Assembly (NCBI RefSeq): GCF_001905825.1
Contig: NZ_LIVV01000005.1
Location: 62,001 to 126,000 of the forward strand
Origin: Streptomyces sp. CB02009
GTDB lineage: Bacteria > Actinomycetota > Actinomycetes > Streptomycetales > Streptomycetaceae
Reading direction: 5' to 3'
Length of the DNA: 64,000 nt
Made by a program: the position numbers and the translations under genes
Shown here: positions 47,167 through 55,337 of the stretch, piece by piece
Position numbering within the stretch: the first letter of the stretch is position 1
How the letters are laid out: each line of letters starts with the position of its first letter
The notes under the pieces: generated by a model
Databases searched by the model: none
Told to the model about the DNA's origin: nothing
The model's input: only the letters and a program-made list of their open reading frames with translations

Positions 47167-48606
47167 CTACCGCCCGCTGCCCACGGGGTCGGCGCCCTCG
47201 CGGGCGCCGGCCCGTTCCCGGCCCCCCGGCCACGGCTCCCGCCGCATCCACACCAGGCCCGCCAGCAGCACCGCCCCGGCCACCACGAAGCCGTACCAGG
47301 GCGTCCGCCCGTCCAGGGCCGTCTCGTACACGAGCGCCGCCGAGAGCACCGCCAGCAGCTGCCCCGCCCGCTCCCGCCAGGCGACCGCCGCCACCACGGC
47401 CGTCCCCCACAGCAGGTACCAGGGCTGCACCATCGGCGACAGCGCGACCAGGGCGACCAGCGAGAGCCCCAGGCCCAGCACCGGATCGAGCGCGCCCCGC
47501 CAGGCCCGCCACGCGAGCACCAGGATGAGCACCACGGCGGCGAGCAGCCCGAGGTTCTGCACGGCCGCCTTGACCGGGTCGGGGTCGTCCCCGAGCAGCA
47601 GTCCGAGCCCCAGACCGAGATCACTGCTCACGGACAGCGCCGTGTGGATGGTCCCCGCGACGCTCTGCGTCCGCAGCCACCCGAACCCGGTCCCGGCGAG
47701 CACCGTCGCCACCGCCGCCACGGCGCCGGCCACCAGCCCCGGCAGCACCAGCCCCTTCGCCAGGCCCCGCGCACCGCCGTCCCGCCGCGCGACCGTCACG
47801 CCGATGAAGAGCAGCGCGACCGCCGCCGGCGACTTGACCATCATCGCCAGGCCCACGAGGACGCAGCCGAGCACCCAGCGGCCCCGCACGGCGAGCAGCA
47901 CGCCCGCCAGCATGAGCCCGATCATCAGGCCGTCGTTGTGCATGCCGCCGACGACGTGGATGAGCAGCAGCGGGTTGAGGGCGGCGAGCCACAGCGCCCC
48001 GTCGGGCCCCCCGCGTCCGCCTCCGAGACCCCGTACGGCCCAGACGATCAGGGCGAGCGCGCCGAGCGCGAGCAGCCGCATCCCGAGCACGGCGGGGACG
48101 ATCTCGCCCCCGGTCAGTCGCACGACCAGCTGCGCCAGCACCAGGAAGGCGGGCCCGTACGGCGCGGGGGTGTCGGTCCAGTGACCGCCGACGCTCGCGG
48201 CCGCGTCCGCCCCGAGGTCGCCGGGCCCGAGGACGGAGGGCCCGCCGCCGTACACGTCGTGCCCTTCGAGGACCATGGCGCCCTGCGCGATGTAGCTGTA
48301 GACGTCCTTGCTGTAGAGCGGCGGCGCGAGGAGCAGGGGCGCGGTCCACCAGGCGAGGGTGGTGAGCACCCCGTCCCGTACGCCCCGGGCGAGGAGCACG
48401 CCGTACCGCCACCAGGCGGCGACGAGCACGGTCAGGCCGAGGTACGCGAGGAGCGCGCCGGCGAGGGTGACCGCGGAGCCGCGCGGCTCCCACAGTCCCC
48501 AGCCGCCGCGGACCGGCAGCGTCCCGGCGGCCCAGCCGCCCACGGCGACGGCGAGCGACCCGGCAGCGCCGAGCCGCCGGCATCCGGAAGCACTGAGAAC
48601 CCACAC
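47167..48606 (-). CDS. Polyprenol-phosphate-mannose-dependent alpha-mannosyltransferase (GT-C, MptB-like)
   Basis: A 479-residue integral membrane protein with about 12 helices. APPLYSKDVYSYIAQGAMVL in the first large external loop carries the acidic catalytic residues of GT-C enzymes and is the hallmark of the actinobacterial MptA/MptB group. YGPAFLVLAQLVVRLTGG, NPLLLIHVVGGMHNDGLMIG and MVQPWYLLWGTAV are further motifs. It probably transfers mannose from polyprenol-phosphate-mannose to a lipoglycan or related acceptor. GTG 48606 is a compromise, with no strong ribosome site, as several starts are open up to 48732. It is divergent from the aminotransferase gene. Confidence 0.85.
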   Translation of the reverse strand: MWVLSASGCRRLGAAGSLAVAVGGWAAGTLPVRGGWGLWEPRGSAVTLAGALLAYLGLTVLVAAWWRYGVLLARGVRDGVLTTLAWWTAPLLLAPPLYSKDVYSYIAQGAMVLEGHDVYGGGPSVLGPGDLGADAAASVGGHWTDTPAPYGPAFLVLAQLVVRLTGGEIVPAVLGMRLLALGALALIVWAVRGLGGGRGGPDGALWLAALNPLLLIHVVGGMHNDGLMIGLMLAGVLLAVRGRWVLGCVLVGLAMMVKSPAAVALLFIGVTVARRDGGARGLAKGLVLPGLVAGAVAAVATVLAGTGFGWLRTQSVAGTIHTALSVSSDLGLGLGLLLGDDPDPVKAAVQNLGLLAAVVLILVLAWRAWRGALDPVLGLGLSLVALVALSPMVQPWYLLWGTAVVAAVAWRERAGQLLAVLSAALVYETALDGRTPWYGFVVAGAVLLAGLVWMRREPWPGGRERAGAREGADPVGSGR

Positions 48607-48773
48607 GACGGGCCAACCTATCCCGCCGGAGGGAGGACCCCTATTCGGCGGCTGTCGCCGGATCCCCGTCCGGTGTCCCCACCAGGGGGAAAGCCCGGCC
48701 GCCGGGTCCTCGACCTGTCCGACGTGTCCCAAAACACGAAGCGTCCCGGCCGACCCGGCCGTAAGCTCTCGGC

Positions 48774-49985
48774 ATGCAGGTGATCCAGTCCACGAAGCTC
48801 GCCAACGTCTGTTACGAAATCCGGGGTCCGGTGCTCGAAGAGGCGATGCGGCTTGAGGCCGCGGGTCATCGCATCCTCAAGCTCAACACGGGAAACCCGG
48901 CCGCGTTCGGCTTCGAGTGCCCGCCCGCCATCCTCGAGGACGTGCTGCGCAACCTCTCCGAGGCGCACGGCTACGGCGACGCGAAGGGGCTGCTGTCGGC
49001 CCGCCGCGCGGTGATGAGCCACTACGAGACCAAGGGCATCCCGCTCTCCGTCGAGGACATCTACCTCGGCAACGGCGTCTCCGAGCTGATCCAGATGTCG
49101 ATGCAGGCCCTGCTCGACGACGGCGACGAGGTCCTCGTCCCGGCCCCGGACTATCCGCTGTGGACGGCGTCCGTCTCGCTCGCGGGCGGTACGGCCGTGC
49201 ACTACCGCTGCGACGAGCAGGCGGACTGGATGCCGGACCTGGCGGACATCGAGCGGAAGATCACCGATCGTACGAAGGCGATCGTGATCATCAACCCGAA
49301 CAATCCGACGGGCGCCGTCTACGACGACGAGATGCTCCGCTCCCTCACGGAGATCGCCCGCCGCCACAACCTGGTCATCTGCTCCGACGAGATCTACGAC
49401 AAGATCCTCTACGACGGCGCCACGCACACCCCCACCGCCGCGATCGCCCCCGACCTGCTCGTCCTGACCTTCAACGGGATGAGCAAGAACTACCGGGTGG
49501 CCGGTTTCCGCTCGGGCTGGCTGGCGGTCTGCGGCCCGAAGCACCACGCGTCCTCGTACATCGAGGGACTCACGATCCTCGCCAACATGCGCCTGTGCGC
49601 GAACATGCCGGCGCAGCACGCGGTGGCCGCCGCGCTCCAGGGCCGGCAGTCGATCGAGGACCTGGTGCTGCCGGGCGGGCGCCTGCTCGAGCAGCGGGAC
49701 ACGGCGTACGAGCTGCTGACGCAGATCCCGGGCGTGACGTGCGTGAAGCCGAAGGGCGCGCTGTACCTGTTCCCGCGGCTCGACCCGAACGTCTACAAGA
49801 TCAAGGACGACCGGCAGATGGTCCTCGACCTGCTGCGGGCCGAGAAGATCATGGTGGTGCACGGTACGGGCTTCAACTGGCACGAGCCCGATCACTTCCG
49901 GATCGTCACGCTGCCGGCGGCGGCGGACCTGGCGGACGCGGTGACCCGGATCGGCCGCTTCCTGGACGGCTACAGCCAGCCGTAG
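48774..49985 (+). CDS. PLP-dependent aminotransferase, AlaA-like (alanine aminotransferase)
   Basis: A 403-residue fold type I class I/II aminotransferase. LNTGNPAAFGFECPPAI begins the substrate-binding part; NPNNPTGAVYDDEM and SDEIYDKILYDGA are PLP-binding motifs; the Schiff-base lysine is in NGMSKNYRVAGFRSGW (about residue 240); the carboxylate-binding Arg lies in DHFRIVTLP. The subgroup with YGDAKGLLSARRAV and the final HEPDHFRIV matches AlaA, which makes alanine from pyruvate and glutamate. ATG 48774 is the family start. It is monocistronic. Confidence 0.9.
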   Translation: MQVIQSTKLANVCYEIRGPVLEEAMRLEAAGHRILKLNTGNPAAFGFECPPAILEDVLRNLSEAHGYGDAKGLLSARRAVMSHYETKGIPLSVEDIYLGNGVSELIQMSMQALLDDGDEVLVPAPDYPLWTASVSLAGGTAVHYRCDEQADWMPDLADIERKITDRTKAIVIINPNNPTGAVYDDEMLRSLTEIARRHNLVICSDEIYDKILYDGATHTPTAAIAPDLLVLTFNGMSKNYRVAGFRSGWLAVCGPKHHASSYIEGLTILANMRLCANMPAQHAVAAALQGRQSIEDLVLPGGRLLEQRDTAYELLTQIPGVTCVKPKGALYLFPRLDPNVYKIKDDRQMVLDLLRAEKIMVVHGTGFNWHEPDHFRIVTLPAAADLADAVTRIGRFLDGYSQP

Positions 49986-50012
49986 CGCGCCACGGCCGGA
50001 CACCACTCAACT

Positions 50013-50035
50013 TTAGACTGAATCTAAGCTAGGAT
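50013..50035 (+). promoter_or_regulatory. Promoter with TTAGA/TCTAA dyad
   Basis: TTAGA-CTGAA-TCTAA at 50013-50027 is a perfect short dyad, AT-rich in a very GC-rich setting. TAGGAT at 50030-50035 fits a -10 box, 29 bp before the ATG. The dyad fills the spacer between -35 and -10, a position typical of a repressor site. The pattern is reminiscent of Fur/PerR-family operators, but the regulator cannot be named. Confidence 0.5.
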
Positions 50036-50063
50036 GGCTCCAGAGCACTCAGGAGGCCGTCCC

Positions 50064-50465
50064 ATGTACGAACCGATCCGCACCAAGTCGGTCCACCGGA
50101 TGGCCGACGACGCCCACGACGCGTACCCGCACCGCTCCCGCGAGGAAGAGCTGGACATCCAGCTCGCCGGACACCTCTCCGCCCTGCTCGCCGTCACCGA
50201 CGAGCTCGGCGACACCGAGGCCGGCGAACTGATCGCCCGGCAGGTGGCGCGGCTGCGCGGCGCACCGCCCGCACGGCACGCGGGTCTGAGCGGTTCGTCC
50301 GCGCCGGACCTGCACCGCAGGGCCCACGCCCTCGCGGGCCGCGCCCTGGTCGTCGCCGCCTCCCGGGCCGACACCGCCGCCGCGATCCTCGCCGCGGAGC
50401 GCATGGACGCGCACGCCGCCGCGCTGGCCGGGGAAACCGCCCTGGCCTCCGCCGGCACCCCCTGA
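50064..50465 (+). CDS. Small conserved helical protein
   Basis: A 133-residue, all-helical, Ala-rich protein with no membrane segment. It begins MYEPIRTKSVHRMADDAHDA and contains HRSREEELDIQLAGHLSALL. I recognise no family. ATG 50064 stands behind a strong AGGAGG (50051-50056) and the dyad promoter above. It is monocistronic and followed by a hairpin. The regulated promoter suggests a stress- or metal-responsive gene, which is inference. Confidence 0.75.
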   Translation: MYEPIRTKSVHRMADDAHDAYPHRSREEELDIQLAGHLSALLAVTDELGDTEAGELIARQVARLRGAPPARHAGLSGSSAPDLHRRAHALAGRALVVAASRADTAAAILAAERMDAHAAALAGETALASAGTP

Positions 50466-50470
50466 CGGCC

Positions 50471-50502
50471 CCGGTCCGCGCGGCACGAACCGCGCGGACC
50501 GG
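50471..50502. terminator. Hairpin terminator
   Basis: CCGGTCCGCGCGG (50471-50483) pairs perfectly with 50490-50502 around a 6-nt loop, directly after the small gene. Confidence 0.85.
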
Positions 50503-50820
50503 GCGCCACCCACCGGGACGCCCCCGCCGACACCCCAGGCGCATCCCGGCACCCCGGCGCATCACCACACCCCGGCACCCTCCCGCAGGCGCCCCGACTC
50601 AGCCCCGCACCCCGGCACACCCCTGCACCACCGCCGGACCACACCCTCCTCCCGCCGCCCCCCTTCGCTCCTCCCTCCACACCCCCTCCACACCCCGAAA
50701 CCGCGGAGATACGGCGGAGATACGGCGGTCCACGCTCCGGTTCGGTACCGGGATCGGCCCTTCACCTCTCGTCCACCCGACTCCCCCTGGAATGTGGGTT
50801 TCCGTGAGCACGCTGCCCAC
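50503..50820. other. Pyrimidine-rich non-coding stretch before the TelA operon
   Basis: About 320 bp with no gene. From 50520 to 50700 the plus strand is dominated by C and T with repeats of the CACCCCGGCA type, giving strong strand asymmetry. A short duplication GGCGGAGATAC stands at about 50703-50726. The operon promoter must lie in the last 80 bp or so but cannot be defined. Confidence 0.5.
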
Positions 50821-51924
50821 GTGAGACGCATCCTGGGAATCGTCCTGGCCGTCCTTCTCCTCGGCGGCGTGGCCGCCGTCCTCGTGACGGGCGGCGACAA
50901 GGACACGGGCACGGCAACGAAGACCGTGCGAGGAGTCATCGGGTCGGAGAAGGCGGAGTTCTTCACCGACCCTCAGGTGGTGAAGGCCCTTGCCGCGAAG
51001 GGCTTCACCGTGATCACCGAGACCTCCGGGTCCTGGGACATGGAGGAACTCCCCCTCGACGGCTACGACTTCGCCTTCCCGTCCTCCAAGGCACCGGCCG
51101 ACGGGCTGCGCGCCAAGGCCGTACAGCGGACGAAGGCGGCGACCGCCCCGCTGCGGCCCTTCTACTCGCCGCTCGTCGTCGTCGCGCACAGCGCCGCCGC
51201 CCAGGTCCTCGCCGCGAACGGGCTCGCGACCCTCGGGGCACGCGGCACCAGCGGCACCCTGAAGATGGACGCCTACCTCGCGGCGGCCCGCGCCGACCGC
51301 ACCTGGCAGCAGCTCAAGGGCTCCGCCGGGCACGCCGAACTGAGCGGCACCCTCTTCATCACCTCCACCGACCCGGTCGCCTCCAACTCGGGCGCCCTCT
51401 ACCTCGCCGCCGCGAGCTACGTCGCCGACGGCGGCCGGGTCGCCGGCGACAGGGCGGCCGTCACCCGCACCGCCCCGCTGCTGCGCAAGCTCATCCAGGT
51501 GCAGGGCGCCCAGCAGTCCGGTTCCGACGCCCCCTTCCGGGACTTCATCAGCGGCGTCGGCAACCCGCTCGTCCTCGTCTACGAGTCCCAGGTCGCCTCC
51601 CAGCTCCTGGCCGGCCGGCCGATGGGAGACCTGGTCGTCCTCTACCCGGACACCACGGTCAGCAGCGACCACACCCTCGTACCGCTCACCGAGAGCGGCC
51701 GGGCGCTCGGGGAACTCCTCTCCACTGACCCCGAGTTGCGCAGGCTCGTGGTCCGCCACGGCTTCCGCCCGCAGGGCGCGGCCGGCGAGTTCACCACCGC
51801 GACCGAGAGCCACGCCGCCTACCTCAACCAGACGCTGACCGGTGTCCGCCAGGCGCCCGTGCCCACCGGCAAGGTGCTGCACGAGATGGCCCTGCGGGCC
51901 CGCGACCAGGGGGACACCGCATGA
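50821..51924 (+). CDS. Membrane-anchored substrate-binding-like protein, first gene of the TelA-vWA operon
   Basis: A 367-residue protein with an N-terminal signal anchor (about 1-25, RRILGIVLAVLLLGGVAAVLV) and an extracytoplasmic periplasmic-binding-protein type II fold (about 35-360). It begins VRGVIGSEKAEFFTDPQVVKAL and has LFITSTDPVASNSGALYLAA with the Ser/Asn ligand loop of SBP_bac_11-type proteins. There is no lipobox. No transporter permease is linked, so it is probably a receptor rather than a transport component. GTG 50821 gives the cleanest anchor; GTG 50794 is open too. It overlaps telA as ATGA. Confidence 0.78.
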   Translation: MRRILGIVLAVLLLGGVAAVLVTGGDKDTGTATKTVRGVIGSEKAEFFTDPQVVKALAAKGFTVITETSGSWDMEELPLDGYDFAFPSSKAPADGLRAKAVQRTKAATAPLRPFYSPLVVVAHSAAAQVLAANGLATLGARGTSGTLKMDAYLAAARADRTWQQLKGSAGHAELSGTLFITSTDPVASNSGALYLAAASYVADGGRVAGDRAAVTRTAPLLRKLIQVQGAQQSGSDAPFRDFISGVGNPLVLVYESQVASQLLAGRPMGDLVVLYPDTTVSSDHTLVPLTESGRALGELLSTDPELRRLVVRHGFRPQGAAGEFTTATESHAAYLNQTLTGVRQAPVPTGKVLHEMALRARDQGDTA

Positions 51925-53138
51925 GCACGCCCGAGGATCCGAGAAGGACGATGGCCCTGACACCTCCCGAGCACGACACCCCGCTGGTCCTCACCCCGCC
52001 CGAGCCCGTGCCGCCGGTCCGCGCCGAGCAGGCCTCCGGCCTGGTGCCGGTCGACGAGGCCACCCGTACCGAGCTGACCCGGCGGGCCGCCGAGTACGTC
52101 GGCTCCCTCGACGGACTCGACCCGCGCTCCCCCGAGTTCGCCGGCCGCATCGGTGAGATCACGGCACTCGGCACGGGCGAGATGCGCTCCGCCGCCCAGC
52201 AGTCGAACCGGATGCTCGACCGGACGATCCGCTCGCTCGACGCGGGAGGCGGCGGCGACGCCCAGGCCCGGGTCGGCTCGTCCCTCGTCGAACTCCGGCG
52301 CACGATCACCGACCTGGACCCCCGCGACACCCCCGGCAGGGGACTCAAGGGGCTGCTCGCGAAGCTCCCGGGCGGCAACAGGCTCCGCGACCACGTCGCC
52401 AGGTACGCCTCCTCCCAGGCCACGCTGAACCGGATCGTCGGTTCCCTGCGCGGCGGCCAGGACGAACTGCGCCGCGACAACGCCGCGTTGCAGACGGAGC
52501 GGGCCCGGCTCTGGGAGACCATGAGCAGGCTCCAGGAGTGCGCGGTGCTCACCGACGCCCTCGACGCGGCCGTGGAGCAGCGCGTCGCCGCCACCGCAGA
52601 CCCGGCCCGGGCGGACGCGCTGCGCTCGGACGTCCTCTTCCCGGTCCGGCAGAAGCACCAGGACCTGCTGACCCAACTCGCCGTCTGCGCACAGGGGTAC
52701 CTGGCGATGGACGTGGTCCGCCGGAACAACGACGAACTGATCAAGGGCGTCGACCGGGCGGCGACGACGACCGTGTCGGCGCTGCGTATCGCGGTGATGC
52801 TGGCCTCGGCGCTCGACAACCAGCGGAAGGTCGCCGAGCAGGTCCACGCGCTGCGCTCGACCACCGAGGACCTCGTCCGCGGGAACGCCGAGATGCTGGC
52901 GACCCAGGCGGGCGAGATCCAGCGGATCGCGGCGGACCCGGCGGTGGGCGCGGAGACGCTCCGCACGGCGTTCCAGCAGATCTACCGGACGCTCGACGCC
53001 ATCGACGCGTACAAGGCGCGGGCGACGGAGTCGATGGCGGCGACGGTCGAGTCGCTCACCGCCGAACTCCAGGAGGCGAGCGCGCACCTGGCGCGCAGCC
53101 GCCGCACCGGCGCGCTGGAGGGTGGTGACCGCGCATGA
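51921..53138 (+). CDS. TelA/KlaA family toxic-anion resistance protein
   Basis: A 405-residue, almost entirely helical cytoplasmic protein of the TelA family (PF05816). NRMLDRTIRSLDAGGGGDAQ, LVELRRTITDLDP, KLPGGNRLRDHVARYASSQA and the conserved LAVCAQGYLAMDVVRRNNDE with RAATTTVSALRIAVMLASAL are the family motifs. Plasmid TelA is linked to tellurite resistance, and chromosomal members to envelope stress. Here it is fused by overlaps to two extracytoplasmic binding-like proteins, suggesting transmission of an outside signal to an inside partner. Confidence 0.9.
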   Translation: MSTPEDPRRTMALTPPEHDTPLVLTPPEPVPPVRAEQASGLVPVDEATRTELTRRAAEYVGSLDGLDPRSPEFAGRIGEITALGTGEMRSAAQQSNRMLDRTIRSLDAGGGGDAQARVGSSLVELRRTITDLDPRDTPGRGLKGLLAKLPGGNRLRDHVARYASSQATLNRIVGSLRGGQDELRRDNAALQTERARLWETMSRLQECAVLTDALDAAVEQRVAATADPARADALRSDVLFPVRQKHQDLLTQLAVCAQGYLAMDVVRRNNDELIKGVDRAATTTVSALRIAVMLASALDNQRKVAEQVHALRSTTEDLVRGNAEMLATQAGEIQRIAADPAVGAETLRTAFQQIYRTLDAIDAYKARATESMAATVESLTAELQEASAHLARSRRTGALEGGDRA

Positions 53139-54748
53139 CGACGACCCGTACGCCTCGCCGCCGCGCCCTCGCCCGCACCGTGGCCGGGCTGGCCCTCGCC
53201 CTGCTCGCCACCGCCTGCTCCGGCGGGTCCGACGCCTCCGGGGACGGCGCGGGCGGCGCCACCGGCCGGCCCGACGAGCGGGGCCGGGAGGCCGCCGCGG
53301 GCACCCTCCGGGTCCTCGCCTCCTCCGAACTCGCCGACATGGCACCGATCCTCGAAGCGGCCCGCACGTCCGTCGGCGTCACCGTCCGGCCCACGTACGT
53401 CGGCACCCTCGACGCCGTCGAGCAGATCGCGTCCGGCGAGGCGGAGAAGAACTACGACGCGGTCTGGCTCTCCTCCAACGACTATCTGCGGCTCCGGCCC
53501 GACACCGCGAAGAAGATCACCGGCGAGACCCCGATCATGGCCTCGCCCGTCGCCCTCGGGGTGCGTCCGGCGGTCGTCGCCCGGCTCGGCTGGGACCCGG
53601 CGCACGTCACCTGGTCGCAGCTGCACCGGGCGGTCGCCGACGGGAAGCTGACGTACGGCATGACCGACCCGATGCGCTCCAACTCGGGGTTCTCCGCCCT
53701 GGTCTCGGTGGCCTCCGGGCTCTCCGGGGCCCAGTCGGCGCTCACCGAGCGGGACGTCGCCGGGGCCACCCCGCGGCTCAAGGAGTTCTTCACCGGCCAG
53801 AAGCTGACCTCGGGCTCCTCCGGCTGGCTCGCCACCGCGTACGCCCGCCGCACCGACGTCGACGCGCTCGTCAACTACGAGTCGGTGCTGCTGTCCGCGC
53901 CCGGCGGGCTGACGGTGATCCGGCCGTCGGACGGCGTCGTGACGGCCGACTACCCGCTGACCCTGCTCACCGCCGCCCGGCCCGAGGCGAAGGCGGCGGC
54001 CGGGAGGCTCACCACATTCCTGCGGACCCCGGACACCCAGCGGCAGATCACCGAGAAGACCCTCCGCCGCCCCGTCGTCCCCGGTGTCCGCCCGGCCTCG
54101 GCGCTCGCCCGCGACCAGCGGCGCGAGCTGCCGTTCCCCGGCAGCCGGAAGGTGGCGGACGGGCTGCTCGACGCGTACGACAACACCCTGCGCCGGCCGT
54201 CCCGCACGGTGTACGTGCTCGACACCTCGGGTTCGATGAGCGGCGAGCGGCTCGAACGCCTCAAGAAGGCCCTGGTGGAGCTGACGGGTGACTTCCGGGA
54301 CCGGGAGGAGGTCACGCTGATGCCCTTCGGTTCCGCCGTGAAGCGGGACGAGGTCCGTACGCACACGGTCGACCCGGCCGCGCCGCGGGCGGCGCTCGAC
54401 GCGATCAGGGGGGACGCGCGGAAGCTCTCCGCCTCCGGCGGCACCGCGATCTACTCCAGCGTCCAGGAGGCGTACCGCTTCCTCGGGACCTCCCGCGGCG
54501 ACACGTTCACCTCGATCGTCCTCATGACGGACGGGGAGAACACCGACGGCGACCCGGCCACCGCGTTCGACGGCTTCCACTCCTCGCTGCCGGCCGAGCA
54601 GAAGCGCACACCGGTCTTCCCGATCCTCTTCGGGGACTCCGACCGCGGCGAGCTCGACCACATCGCGAACCTGACGGGCGGCAAGCTCTTCGACGCCCGT
54701 CAGGGTTCGCTGGACGGAGCGTTCGAGGAGATCCGTGGCTACCAGTGA
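53135..54748 (+). CDS. Lipoprotein with substrate-binding-like and von Willebrand A domains
   Basis: A 537-residue lipoprotein: Tat/Sec-like basic head, lipobox TACS (Cys about 29), an SBP type II domain (about 57-340: LRVLASSELADMAPILEAAR, MRSNSGFSALVSVASGL) and a C-terminal vWA domain (about 355-530). The vWA metal site is intact: DTSGSMSG (MIDAS), then ASGGTAIYSS with the Thr and LMTDGENTDGD with the Asp. A vWA on the outer face should bind another protein in a Mg2+-dependent way. GTG/ATG 53135 overlaps telA (ATGA), and the next gene starts 14 bp before this stop. Confidence 0.88.
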   Translation: MTTTRTPRRRALARTVAGLALALLATACSGGSDASGDGAGGATGRPDERGREAAAGTLRVLASSELADMAPILEAARTSVGVTVRPTYVGTLDAVEQIASGEAEKNYDAVWLSSNDYLRLRPDTAKKITGETPIMASPVALGVRPAVVARLGWDPAHVTWSQLHRAVADGKLTYGMTDPMRSNSGFSALVSVASGLSGAQSALTERDVAGATPRLKEFFTGQKLTSGSSGWLATAYARRTDVDALVNYESVLLSAPGGLTVIRPSDGVVTADYPLTLLTAARPEAKAAAGRLTTFLRTPDTQRQITEKTLRRPVVPGVRPASALARDQRRELPFPGSRKVADGLLDAYDNTLRRPSRTVYVLDTSGSMSGERLERLKKALVELTGDFRDREEVTLMPFGSAVKRDEVRTHTVDPAAPRAALDAIRGDARKLSASGGTAIYSSVQEAYRFLGTSRGDTFTSIVLMTDGENTDGDPATAFDGFHSSLPAEQKRTPVFPILFGDSDRGELDHIANLTGGKLFDARQGSLDGAFEEIRGYQ

Positions 54749-55337
54749 GAGACCCGGGGACGCCGTCCTCCGGTACGCCGGGTCCCGCAAGAACCTCCTC
54801 GGCTCCGTCTGCGGTCTGGCCGGTGTCGGCATCGCCCTCACCGGAGCGGCGGGCGCCCTGTGGCCCCTGGTGGTCGGCGGTCTGTACGCGGCGGGCGCGC
54901 TGATCGCCCCGCCCGACCGGCCGGCGGCCCCGGAGTTCGCCGAGGAGGGGGACCGGCTCGACGGACTGCGGGCGGACTTCGCGAGGCTGCGCGCGTACCT
55001 GGCGGACACCGAGCTGCCGGACGCCGCGCGCGAGCGCCTGACCGCGCTCGACACCCTCGTGGAGGCGCTGCTCGCACCCGGCTGGGTGACCGACCCCGAG
55101 CATCTGCACGTCCTGGCCCGCGCCGTCCGCCAGGACGTCCCGGAGGCCGTCGACGCCTTCGTACGGACCCGGTGGTGGTCGCGTTTCACCCCGGGCGCGG
55201 AGCAGCCCGAGCACCATCTGGAGCGCCAGCTGGCCGCGCTCCACGAGGAGGTGAGGGCGATCGCCGCCGCCCTGCAGGAGGCGGAGGCCGTCCGGCAGGA
55301 GGTCCACACCCGGTACGTGGAGGGGCGCGACGGATGA
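54735..55337 (+). CDS. Small two-helix membrane protein, last core gene of the TelA operon
   Basis: A 200-residue protein with two closely spaced transmembrane helices (about 22-60, LLGSVCGLAGVGIALTGAAG then LWPLVVGGLYAAGALI) and a cytoplasmic helical part of 140 residues (DGLRADFARLRAYLADTELP, LERQLAALHEEVRAIAAALQ) probably forming a coiled coil. I recognise no family. It is translated from GTG 54735, inside the end of the vWA gene. It may be the membrane partner linking TelA to the outer proteins. Confidence 0.78.
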   Translation: MATSERPGDAVLRYAGSRKNLLGSVCGLAGVGIALTGAAGALWPLVVGGLYAAGALIAPPDRPAAPEFAEEGDRLDGLRADFARLRAYLADTELPDAARERLTALDTLVEALLAPGWVTDPEHLHVLARAVRQDVPEAVDAFVRTRWWSRFTPGAEQPEHHLERQLAALHEEVRAIAAALQEAEAVRQEVHTRYVEGRDG

